DNA of 12,498 nt from contig JAHFEC010000021.1 of assembly GCA_023248665.1 (NCBI GenBank), forward strand, positions 1 to 12,498, written 5' to 3'. Numbering within the stretch: the stretch's first letter is position 1; each line of letters starts with the position of its first letter. This DNA comes from Microcaldota archaeon (GTDB lineage: Archaea > Micrarchaeota > Micrarchaeia > Anstonellales > Anstonellaceae). The notes under the pieces were generated by a model, which saw nothing but the letters and a program-made list of their open reading frames with translations, made no database searches and was not told the origin of the DNA. The position numbers and the translations under genes are program-made. Positions 1 through 5,228 of the stretch are shown here, in pieces.

Positions 1-22
1 CACGGCTGATTTCTGCACTCAT
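1..22 (-). CDS. Possible 5' end of a leftward gene (7 codons only)
   Basis: On the - strand an ATG at 22 opens a frame reading M-S-A-E-I-S-R before the window ends. A neighbouring ATG at about 31 stops after two codons. The stretch 23-125 would then be a divergent intergenic region shared with the slipin gene. Seven codons are too few to identify anything, and the call rests only on layout. Confidence 0.2.
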
Positions 23-88
23 CTATGGCATAATCTCTTCAGGCTGGGTCTGGGTTAATTCTGTCCCACAGCCGAAGGCGGGCGCAAG

Positions 89-97
89 ATTATAAGC
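89..97 (+). promoter_or_regulatory. TATA-like box of the slipin pair
   Basis: The AT-rich core ATTATAAGC sits in a GC-rich surround, centred about 33 bases before the ATG at 126. With the archaeal TATA-to-start spacing of about 25-27 bases, transcription would begin near 119 and leave a leader of roughly 7 bases. No Shine-Dalgarno sequence is evident, which agrees with near-leaderless initiation. Inference from position and composition. Confidence 0.5.
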
Positions 98-125
98 GCG
101 GGAATGGCAAAGAAGCGCCGATCAT

Positions 126-992
126 ATGGCCGACGACTGGGTATCCTTCTGCTGCGGACCGGGCGTGCTGAGCCTGCTGCTCCTCGCCTTCTTCGTGGGA
201 CTGCCGTTCCTGCTCTCCGCCGTGCGCGTCATCCAGCAATACCAGAACGGCGTCATCTTTAGGCTGGGGCGCAAAGCCGGCGTGCGCGGGCCGGGCCTGA
301 CCTTCCTTCTCCCGGTGCTCGACTCGGTGCGCATCGTCGACATGCGCATCCAGAGCCTGGACATCCCCAAGCAGGAGACGCTCACCAAGGACAACATCTC
401 CGCCTTCCTCAACGCGGTCGTGTATTACCGCATCGCCGACCCCGAGGCGGCCATCCTTAAGGTGCAGGACTACAAGAACGCCATCTTCCAGCACGGACAG
501 GCGGCCATGCGCGACATCGCCGGCTCGGTGGAACTGGACTCGCTCCTCTACGAGCGCGAGCGCGTGGCCTCGGAGATCCAGCAGGCGGTGTCCAAGGAGA
601 CGAAGGGCTGGGGCATCGAGATCATCTCGATCAACATCCAGGACATCGAGCTGCCGGCCAGCATGAAGCGCGCGATGGCCCGGCAGGCGCAGGCCGAGCG
701 CGACAAACGCGCCACCGTCATCATCTCCATCGGCGAGGTGGAGGCGGCCGGGACGATGGCCGAGGCGGCTAAAGTGATCAGCTCAAGCCCCGGCGCGCTC
801 CACTTGCGCACCCTGCAGGCGCTCTCCAACCTCTCGGCCGACAAGACGAACACGATTACGTATCTCCTGCCCATCGAGGGCCAGAGCCTGATGGCGGACG
901 GGGCGCAGAAACCGGCAGGGGCGGCGGGCCCGGGGGGCGCCGGCTTGCCCGAACCGAGGCTGAACATGACCAAGAAGGAAATCAAGAAATGA
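126..992 (+). CDS. Slipin / stomatin-like SPFH-domain membrane protein
   Basis: This 288-residue protein has a short N-terminus with a Cys-Cys pair (9-10), a hydrophobic segment at about 13-34, then a complete SPFH/band-7 domain. Diagnostic stretches are the N-G-V-I-F-R-L-G start (41-48), the R-G-P-G-L region (54-58) and the highly conserved INIQDIELP...MARQAQAERDKRA block at about 169-196 that marks prokaryotic slipins. The tail (258-288) is Ala/Gly/Pro-rich and then basic, probably disordered. Family knowledge: slipins oligomerise on the inner membrane face and organise membrane microdomains; in many genomes they sit beside an NfeD-type protease-linked gene, which is not seen here. The next gene, a second slipin, starts 4 bases after the stop, so the two are almost certainly cotranscribed. 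Start chosen because the TATA-like box lies about 30 bases upstream. Family call secure; cellular role inferred. Confidence 0.9.
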   Translation: MADDWVSFCCGPGVLSLLLLAFFVGLPFLLSAVRVIQQYQNGVIFRLGRKAGVRGPGLTFLLPVLDSVRIVDMRIQSLDIPKQETLTKDNISAFLNAVVYYRIADPEAAILKVQDYKNAIFQHGQAAMRDIAGSVELDSLLYERERVASEIQQAVSKETKGWGIEIISINIQDIELPASMKRAMARQAQAERDKRATVIISIGEVEAAGTMAEAAKVISSSPGALHLRTLQALSNLSADKTNTITYLLPIEGQSLMADGAQKPAGAAGPGGAGLPEPRLNMTKKEIKK

Positions 993-996
993 GCGG

Positions 997-1713
997 ATGG
1001 CGAAGGATATGCTGTTTGTAGTCATCAACGAATACGAGCGGGGACTGCGCTTCACGCTCGGGAGGTTCTCGGGCATCCTCGGACCGGGCGTGGCGCTGAA
1101 TCTCCCTTTCCTGCACCACACGATAGTGGTGGACATTCGCACCAAGACCGTCAAGATCCCGAGGCAGGAGACGATGTCAAGGGACAACGTGCCGCTCAAC
1201 ATCAACGCGGTGGTGTACTACCAGATCGTGGATGCGAAAAAGGCCGTCCTGAGCATCGCCGACATCGACTATGCCGTGCTCCAGTACGCCCAGACCGCCA
1301 TGCGCGACATCATCGGCAAGAACGAGATGGACAATATCCTATCCGACCGGGAGCGCATCGCCGCGCAGGTCGAGGAGATCGTGGACAAGGAAGTGGCCGG
1401 ATGGGGCGTGGACATCACCGCCATCAAGATACAGGACATCGAGATGCCGGAGGACATGAAACGGACGATGGCCCGGCAGGCGGAAGGCGAGCGCATCCGG
1501 CGCTCCACCGTGATATTGGCACAGGGGGAGCTGGCGGCGGCGAAGAACTACGCCAGCGCGGCCGAGACGCTGGCTCAGGCGCCGGGCGCCCTGTACCTCA
1601 AGACCTTGCAGACCTTGTCCACCACGGTCTCGCAGGAGGATGCGCCGACGTCGATCATTCTCGTGCCTGCGCAATTGCTCAAAGTGGTGGAGAATTTCGT
1701 GGGGAAAAAATAG
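997..1713 (+). CDS. Second slipin-like SPFH protein without a membrane anchor
   Basis: The 238-residue product aligns along most of its length with the preceding slipin: N-E-Y-E-R-G-L-R-F-T-L-G-R (11-23), P-R-Q-E-T-M (55-60), A-V-V-Y-Y (71-75), then IKIQDIEMPEDMKR (143-156) and MARQAEGER (158-166). Unlike its partner it starts directly at the SPFH fold, with only a short hydrophobic beta-strand (M-L-F-V-V-I, 5-10) and no transmembrane helix or long C-terminal tail. It is spaced 4 bases from the first gene, so translation is probably coupled. The simplest reading is an ancient tandem duplication whose second product is held at the membrane by hetero-oligomerisation with the first, or by peripheral attachment. 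That partnership is inference; SPFH membership is clear. The stop is followed 33 bases later by the end of the convergent ATPase gene. Confidence 0.88.
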   Translation: MAKDMLFVVINEYERGLRFTLGRFSGILGPGVALNLPFLHHTIVVDIRTKTVKIPRQETMSRDNVPLNINAVVYYQIVDAKKAVLSIADIDYAVLQYAQTAMRDIIGKNEMDNILSDRERIAAQVEEIVDKEVAGWGVDITAIKIQDIEMPEDMKRTMARQAEGERIRRSTVILAQGELAAAKNYASAAETLAQAPGALYLKTLQTLSTTVSQEDAPTSIILVPAQLLKVVENFVGKK

Positions 1714-1732
1714 GGCGGACGGGAGAAATCGA

Positions 1733-1748
1733 AGAATGGGGCGATTCT
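1733..1748. terminator. Weak hairpin between convergent genes
   Basis: A 5-bp inverted repeat (AGAAT / ATTCT, loop of 6) lies in the 33-base gap between the second slipin stop and the ATPase stop, overlapping the latter's TAG. A shared bidirectional terminator is possible, but the stem is short and no long T-run follows on either strand. Confidence 0.2.
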
Positions 1749-2910
1749 AATTGATGCGTTTGAGATAATCCTTGAAAAGTGGGATGGTGAATGAATACCT
1801 GCCCCGACCGACCCGATAGACCAGCCCTTTCTCGGCCAGCCTGCCGAACATTTGCTGGAAGCTGTTGTCGTCTATTTCGGTCGCTTTTTTCACGTCGGAA
1901 AGCGGCACGTCTCCGCTTCCGCTCTTGGCCATGGCCAGCAGTATTTTCCTCTCGCTTGCCGAAGCCAGTTCGAAACGGTCCTCGAAAAAGCTTTTGTCCA
2001 GCCGTTCCAGCAGACCCGGCCGCATGGCCTTGAAATCTGCGGAGGAAATCCGGTTTTTGCCAGAGTCCTCGAGCAGGTAATACCCGTAAAACTGGAGGAA
2101 ATACGGGTAGCCGTCCGTTTCCCCGATGATTTGCGATACGAGGGCATCCTCGAAGGCAAAGCCCTCCCTGCGGGCGGGCTCGACCAAGGCTTTCCGGGCT
2201 TCCCCCTCCTGCAGATTCCCGACCTGCTGGAAATGGAACATCCGCTCCGTGTAAGTTTTGGCTCCCTTCAGGTTGGTTTTGAGGTTCGGCAACCCGCAGG
2301 CGCAGAGGTAATACCGGGCGCCCTTGCGCTGGACGTGAGCAATAGATTCCAGAAGGGAGGACAGTGTATACTGCTTGTCCTCCTTGGCATCTCGCAGGCT
2401 GTGCATCTCGTCATAAACGAGCACCACCCCTTTTTTGCCGGCCTTCTGGAAAACCGGCCAGTTGCCCATCAAGATTTCCTCGAGATAATCGCTTAGGATG
2501 CGCTTGGGCTCCTCGTAGTAGGGCTTGTAGGTGATGCCGTATGCCGTCAGGCTCTCTGGCTTGAGCGTGCGGATGAGCGCCTTGCCCGTTTCCGCCACCC
2601 TCGCCTTCACCGAAATCTCGGACGCCTTTGCGGCGATGTCCTTTCCGAAGCAGTCTCCGAATGCCCCTTCGTCGGACAGCCGCCCGTTCAACTCCCGTTC
2701 AATGACAGCCCAGCCCTCCGCCTCCGCTATGAGCCTGTAGTGCCGAGCCAAGACAGTCTTTCCCGTCCCTCTTAGCCCGTAGACCACCATGTTCTGGGGA
2801 AGCCCGTTCTCGGACGCTTCCAAGGATTTGGAAAACTCTTGCAGATATTCTTCGCGGCCCGCCAAGAATTTTGGCTCTACGCCGTTGCCTGGGGTGAAGG
2901 GATTGGTCAT
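1747..2910 (-). CDS. Orc1/Cdc6-like AAA ATPase with C-terminal winged helix
   Basis: The 387-residue protein opens with N-P-F-T-P and F-L-A-G-R-E (15-20), a lead-in typical of archaeal AAA ATPases of the ATPase_2 / Orc1-Cdc6-like group. Walker A is G-L-R-G-T-G-K-T (45-52). Walker B is V-V-L-V-Y-D-E (162-168), followed by a sensor-1-like strand (Y-Y-L-C-A-C-G-L, 200-207). The G-Y-P-Y-F-L-Q helix (267-273) occupies the sensor-2 region. Residues about 315-385 read as a winged helix (A-S-E-R-K-I-L-L-A-M-A, later G-L-V-Y-R-V-G-R-G-R-Y-S-F wing), so DNA binding is likely. It lacks the conserved features I would expect of a true replication initiator, and genes of this type are frequent in accessory regions. 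It is a lone - strand gene with a repeated palindromic element immediately upstream. Specific role unknown: regulator, element maintenance or defence are all possible. Confidence 0.85.
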   Translation of the reverse strand: MTNPFTPGNGVEPKFLAGREEYLQEFSKSLEASENGLPQNMVVYGLRGTGKTVLARHYRLIAEAEGWAVIERELNGRLSDEGAFGDCFGKDIAAKASEISVKARVAETGKALIRTLKPESLTAYGITYKPYYEEPKRILSDYLEEILMGNWPVFQKAGKKGVVLVYDEMHSLRDAKEDKQYTLSSLLESIAHVQRKGARYYLCACGLPNLKTNLKGAKTYTERMFHFQQVGNLQEGEARKALVEPARREGFAFEDALVSQIIGETDGYPYFLQFYGYYLLEDSGKNRISSADFKAMRPGLLERLDKSFFEDRFELASASERKILLAMAKSGSGDVPLSDVKKATEIDDNSFQQMFGRLAEKGLVYRVGRGRYSFTIPLFKDYLKRIN

Positions 2911-2916
2911 GACACC

Positions 2917-2960
2917 ATCTTATGACATCTTAACAGATTTTTGTTAAGATATGTTAATAT
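2917..2960. repeat. Symmetric four-copy 9-bp repeat upstream of the ATPase (operator-like)
   Basis: Two head-to-tail copies on the left (ATCTTATGA at 2917, ATCTTAACA at 2927) face two on the right (TGTTAAGAT at 2942, TGTTAATAT at 2952), each pair spaced 10 bp apart. The inner pair is a perfect 9-bp inverted repeat with a 6-base loop; the outer pair matches at 6 of 9. All four are symmetric about 2938.5. The array ends 7 bases before the ATPase start and overlaps its likely promoter, as an operator would. See the finding for alternatives. Confidence 0.7.
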
Positions 2961-2962
2961 TC
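2949..2962 (-). promoter_or_regulatory. TATA-like region of the ATPase gene
   Basis: On the - strand the run GAATATTAACATAT is centred about 45 bases before the ATPase ATG, which would put the transcript start near 2930 with a leader of about 20 bases. It coincides with the outer right repeat copy, so a protein bound there would compete with TBP/TFB. Position-based inference. Confidence 0.35.
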
Positions 2963-3054
2963 ATTCCTGATATTTCGCGGGGAAGTGATAGATATGGACA
3001 GGCGAACTGACACCAACTCGTTAGCCTGAGCAACGGACTTGACTTACCAGCGCT

Positions 3055-3072
3055 GAAAAAACCCTACGGGTT
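3055..3072 (-). terminator. Intrinsic-type terminator overlapping the stop codon of the small gene
   Basis: Read on the - strand, AACCC-GTA-GGGTT is followed by further Ts: a compact 5-bp stem with a 3-base loop and a T-run of six. The TAG stop of the small downstream gene overlaps the stem and loop. It would end the Nudix-EEP-small protein operon before the ATPase promoter about 100 bases further on. Confidence 0.5.
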
Positions 3073-3315
3073 GGACATCTTCTCCCTGTTGAGCACGTCA
3101 TCAACCAACCAGTACTTGTATCCCTCGATATTTATGTAAAGATATTCTTTTTGGCCGAATCTGGTTTTGTATCCGTTCTTGGATAATAACTCGCTCATTG
3201 TAGAAAATAAGTCAGGGTGGGTCTGCTTCAGAACATATTCATGCGGCTGGATATGGGAAGTTTTTATCCACACAGATTTGTTTATCATATCTTCGATGCC
3301 ACTCATGTCCACCAC
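3064..3315 (-). CDS. Small AT-rich protein of unknown function, last gene of the operon
   Basis: An 83-residue frame begins with GTG directly after the TGA of the EEP gene, with zero bases between them; an internal ATG three codons in (3306) would give 80 residues. The sequence is compact and looks folded rather than random: S-H-I-Q-P-H-E-Y-V-L (20-29), T-H-P-D-L-F (32-37), N-G-Y-K-T-R-F (47-53), G-Y-K-Y-W-L (65-70), then L-N-R-E-K near the end. There is no signal peptide or membrane helix. I cannot assign a family. Its base composition matches the EEP gene and not the surrounding genes, and the abutting arrangement implies translational coupling, so the two probably moved and act together (inference). 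An immunity, accessory or specificity partner of the nuclease-like enzyme is conceivable but unsupported. Confidence 0.65.
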   Translation of the reverse strand: MVDMSGIEDMINKSVWIKTSHIQPHEYVLKQTHPDLFSTMSELLSKNGYKTRFGQKEYLYINIEGYKYWLVDDVLNREKMSNP

Positions 3316-4059
3316 TCATAAATCAAGTTCTATTACGACTGGATTGTGATCGCTAAAGGCACGGACTTGTTCATTATCGATAACTTGACAGGAACGCAGT
3401 TGGTCTTTGAGATTGTTTGAGATAAAGATATAGTCGTTTTGCCACGGTATTTTTGAGCCCCGATGGCGAAGGGTCTGGACTGGCTCGGAATGGAAAGGCG
3501 AAAAGCAGTCTGTCAAACCAAAATCAGCCAGTCTATCAAAAAATATTCTGCATGCATTTGTATAGTATTTTGGATTGCCCCATAGTTTATCGAATTGAAC
3601 GCTATTGTTGAAGTCTCCACCGATTATGATGTGTTGTTTTTTGCGTTGCAGATGGATAAGTAGAAATGTAAGGTCGGATAGCATACGATGGAGCGTGGTC
3701 GACGTGTCGCTTCGCTTGTTATACGAGTCTTTTTCGAAACGCCCATAAAGGCTGAACACATGAAGCGTTTTCTCATTAGGTAGATTGACCTTGGCACCGA
3801 TAAGCGCTCCGGGATATGTGTTTGGGAACTCGCGGGGAGATTCAATTTCCTTTAACTGTAGATTCTTGGTCACGATTCCTGAGCCCCACTTGGAGTTTCC
3901 TCCAATTTCTCGATAAACGCAATTTTGGACGGGTTTTGTGAGTTTTGACTCTTGGACAAGCGCGATATCTGGGGATAACTCATCGGTGAGATACTTCCAT
4001 GAGTCCTCGTGTATTTTCTTATGCGTCCAATAAGCCATGTTCCAAGTGGAGATTTTCAT
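3316..4059 (-). CDS. Endonuclease/exonuclease/phosphatase (EEP) superfamily enzyme
   Basis: The 247-residue protein has the complete EEP catalytic set: N7 in S-T-W-N-M, metal-binding E37 in V-Q-E-S, Y105 in S-L-Y-G-R, D149 and N151 in G-G-D-F-N-N, D209 in Q-N-D-Y-I-F, and the terminal S-D-H (236-238). It is therefore expected to be an active Mg-dependent phosphodiesterase or phosphatase on DNA, RNA or a small phosphoester; the substrate cannot be read from sequence. Length is typical for a minimal single-domain EEP. No signal peptide, so cytoplasmic. The start is supported by a GAGGT element 7 bases upstream, inside the last codons of the Nudix gene, whose stop is only 3 bases away. Codon and base usage is much more AT-rich than its neighbours, suggesting recent acquisition together with the small protein downstream. 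Family assignment is firm; role open (repair, RNA turnover or defence). Confidence 0.88.
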   Translation of the reverse strand: MKISTWNMAYWTHKKIHEDSWKYLTDELSPDIALVQESKLTKPVQNCVYREIGGNSKWGSGIVTKNLQLKEIESPREFPNTYPGALIGAKVNLPNEKTLHVFSLYGRFEKDSYNKRSDTSTTLHRMLSDLTFLLIHLQRKKQHIIIGGDFNNSVQFDKLWGNPKYYTNACRIFFDRLADFGLTDCFSPFHSEPVQTLRHRGSKIPWQNDYIFISNNLKDQLRSCQVIDNEQVRAFSDHNPVVIELDL

Positions 4060-4062
4060 TTT

Positions 4063-4503
4063 CTATACCTCAGGATATTTTGAATTTGCATCCATTTTTC
4101 TTACATGCTCTTCCGCCGCCGCAAGCATCGCGCGCGCGTTCGGGAAGGTGAGCATCTTGAGCGCGCGCTCGTAGGGCACCCAGCGCGAGCCCTTGTGCTC
4201 GTGCGAGAGGCGCACGCGGTACTGCTCGGTGCTGGCGAGCATGAATACCACCTTCTTCGAGCGCGATGAGTGCGACCCGCCGAATTCGTACACGTATTCG
4301 TAGCGGAAGCCGGGCAGGATTTCGATTCGGCGGATGCCGGTCTCCTCCTCCAGCTCCCGGCGGGCGGTCTGCTCCTCGTCCTCGCCCGCCTCCACGTGCC
4401 CTTTGGGGAAATCCCAGTGGCCGGCCTTGTAATGCAACAGAAGATAGTAGCGGTTCTCATCCACCGGCCGGAAGAGGACGAAGCCGCACGAGTGTTCCTG
4501 CAT
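4063..4503 (-). CDS. Nudix hydrolase, bis(5'-nucleosyl)-tetraphosphatase-like
   Basis: With the start at 4503 the protein has 146 residues, beginning M-Q-E-H-S-C-G-F-V-L-F. The Nudix box fits G-x5-E-x7-R-E-U-x-E-E-x-G-U exactly: G35, E41, R49-E50, E53-E54, G56-I57, preceded by the W-D-F-P-K-G lead-in. This form (short, with H-W-D-F-P-K-G-H) is typical of asymmetric Ap4A hydrolases, which cleave dinucleoside polyphosphates to ATP and AMP; other nucleoside-diphosphate substrates remain possible. A longer frame reaches 4545, but the TATA-like box at 4523-4534 lies inside that extension and about 26 bases before 4503, so 4503 is the better, probably leaderless, start. The last dozen codons (M-D-A-N-S-K-Y-P-E-V region) are AT-rich, unlike the rest, so the composition break with the downstream EEP cassette falls inside this gene's tail. 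Confidence 0.88.
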   Translation of the reverse strand: MQEHSCGFVLFRPVDENRYYLLLHYKAGHWDFPKGHVEAGEDEEQTARRELEEETGIRRIEILPGFRYEYVYEFGGSHSSRSKKVVFMLASTEQYRVRLSHEHKGSRWVPYERALKMLTFPNARAMLAAAEEHVRKMDANSKYPEV

Positions 4504-4522
4504 GGGATTTCTTGACGCGGCG

Positions 4523-4534
4523 TTAATTATAAAA
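4523..4534 (-). promoter_or_regulatory. TATA box of the Nudix operon
   Basis: The - strand sequence TTTTATAATTAA is centred about 26 bases upstream of the ATG at 4503 and is the only AT-rich run nearby. It predicts a leaderless transcript and decides the start codon of the Nudix gene. Confidence 0.6.
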
Positions 4535-4556
4535 CAGATGCTCAAAGAGGCCTATT

Positions 4557-5048
4557 TCATGGAAAACTACATCTGCCGACGATTGGCTTGTCGCCGATCT
4601 GGGTGCGGTTGTCGATGTTCTCGGTGTCGTAGATGAAGGTGACGTTGTATTCGTACGAATCGTAGCTCGTCTCGTTGCACCAGGCCAGTCCGGAGATGGC
4701 GATGTTCTTTAGGCCGCTGGGCTTGAACACCCAGCCGGGCCCGAAATCGGCCGTGATGTTCCCGATTTGGACCTTGCGCAGGACCAGGCGCTCCGTGCCC
4801 CGGTTGGCCAGCGAGAACATGAAGGTGCCGTTGACCTGCACGTTGTCGCCGATCGAGAACGGCCAGGCGACGCCGCCCCAGTACGCTTTGCTCTGGGTGT
4901 CGGAAACGTCACCGTGGCCGGCCGGGATGCCCATCAGAAGCACGAGCAGGATCAGGGCGATGACCAGCACAATGGCCATGAGGACCAGGTATTCGGCCGC
5001 GCCTTGGGCGCGCCGGTGGCCCCGGATGCCGGGAAGGGTGAAGTCCAT
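4557..5048 (-). CDS. Pilin-like secreted protein with class III signal peptide
   Basis: The 163-residue protein starts M-D-F-T-L-P-G-I-R-G-H-R-R-A, then Q-G-A-A-E-Y-L-V-L followed by an unbroken hydrophobic stretch to about 39. Gln15 at the predicted cleavage point, Glu at mature position 5 and the following Tyr are the hallmark of archaeal class III (Q-x-x-x-E-Y) signal peptides, processed by an EppA/PibD-type peptidase; such proteins assemble as pilins through the hydrophobic helix. The exported domain (about 45-163) is beta-rich, with two cysteines (124, 160) that could form a disulfide and five N-glycosylation sequons (N73, N97, N125, N135, N147). A GTG 12 bases upstream is a possible start, but the TATA-like box at 5075-5085 lies about 32 bases before the ATG at 5048, which favours the ATG. 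A lone gene with no pilus machinery in view. Confidence 0.82.
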   Translation of the reverse strand: MDFTLPGIRGHRRAQGAAEYLVLMAIVLVIALILLVLLMGIPAGHGDVSDTQSKAYWGGVAWPFSIGDNVQVNGTFMFSLANRGTERLVLRKVQIGNITADFGPGWVFKPSGLKNIAISGLAWCNETSYDSYEYNVTFIYDTENIDNRTQIGDKPIVGRCSFP

Positions 5049-5074
5049 AATCTCGACCACTACTCCCGGGCATC

Positions 5075-5085
5075 TTATTTAAATA
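5075..5085 (-). promoter_or_regulatory. TATA box of the pilin-like gene
   Basis: The run TATTTAAATAT stands out sharply from the GC-rich spacer and is centred 32 bases upstream of the ATG at 5048, predicting a leader of about 5-8 bases. The core is self-complementary, so it could in principle work on either strand, but no convincing + strand gene lies at the right distance. Confidence 0.55.
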
Positions 5086-5204
5086 TGACGAAACCGGGCA
5101 CGCGGGGCGCGAGCCGGGGCGGGGTGGCCCAGGGCGGGCCGCGGGCGCGGCGGATGGAGACGGCGTTCGGCCCGCAGACCCGCGGGCCCTACGCGAATGC
5201 TTAA
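5085..5204 (+). CDS. Doubtful 39-residue Arg/Gly-rich reading frame in the divergent spacer
   Basis: ATG at 5085 to TAA at 5204 encodes a basic, Gly/Arg/Ala-rich 39-mer ending G-P-Q-T-R-G-P-Y-A-N-A. It fills the spacer between the pilin-like and phosphohexomutase promoters almost exactly. Against it: no Shine-Dalgarno, no promoter at suitable distance, and extreme GC alone lowers stop frequency. Listed so that it can be tested. Confidence 0.12.
   Translation: MTKPGTRGASRGGVAQGGPRARRMETAFGPQTRGPYANA
5138..5188. other. GC-rich palindromes in the divergent spacer
   Basis: Two strong dyads lie here: GCCGCG-GG-CGCGGC at 5138-5151, and a perfect 7-bp stem GGCCCGC / GCGGGCC at 5169-5188 with a 6-base loop. 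The second sits directly upstream of the phosphohexomutase TATA-like box. They may be regulatory, RNA-structural, or a simple result of the composition. Confidence 0.3.
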
Positions 5205-5206
5205 AT
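5201..5206 (+). promoter_or_regulatory. TATA-like box of the phosphohexomutase gene
   Basis: TTAAAT (within GCTTAAATCC) is centred about 25 bases before the ATG at 5229, which predicts an essentially leaderless transcript. It is the only AT-rich element in the 120 bases upstream. Confidence 0.5.
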
Positions 5207-5228
5207 CCTCTGATGAAGAAAGGGCGGC

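Noticed and set aside
1852..2496. A 214-codon + strand frame opposite the ATPase
   Set aside because: The - strand frame carries Walker A and B motifs; the opposite frame shows no domain.
1747..2910. A true Orc1/Cdc6 replication initiator
   Set aside because: AAA and winged-helix layout is similar, but the sensor-2 region and length differ from what I expect of genuine initiators; kept only as Orc1/Cdc6-like.
4504..4545. N-terminal extension of the Nudix hydrolase by 14 residues
   Set aside because: The promoter TATA box lies inside it and the family normally begins at the later Met.
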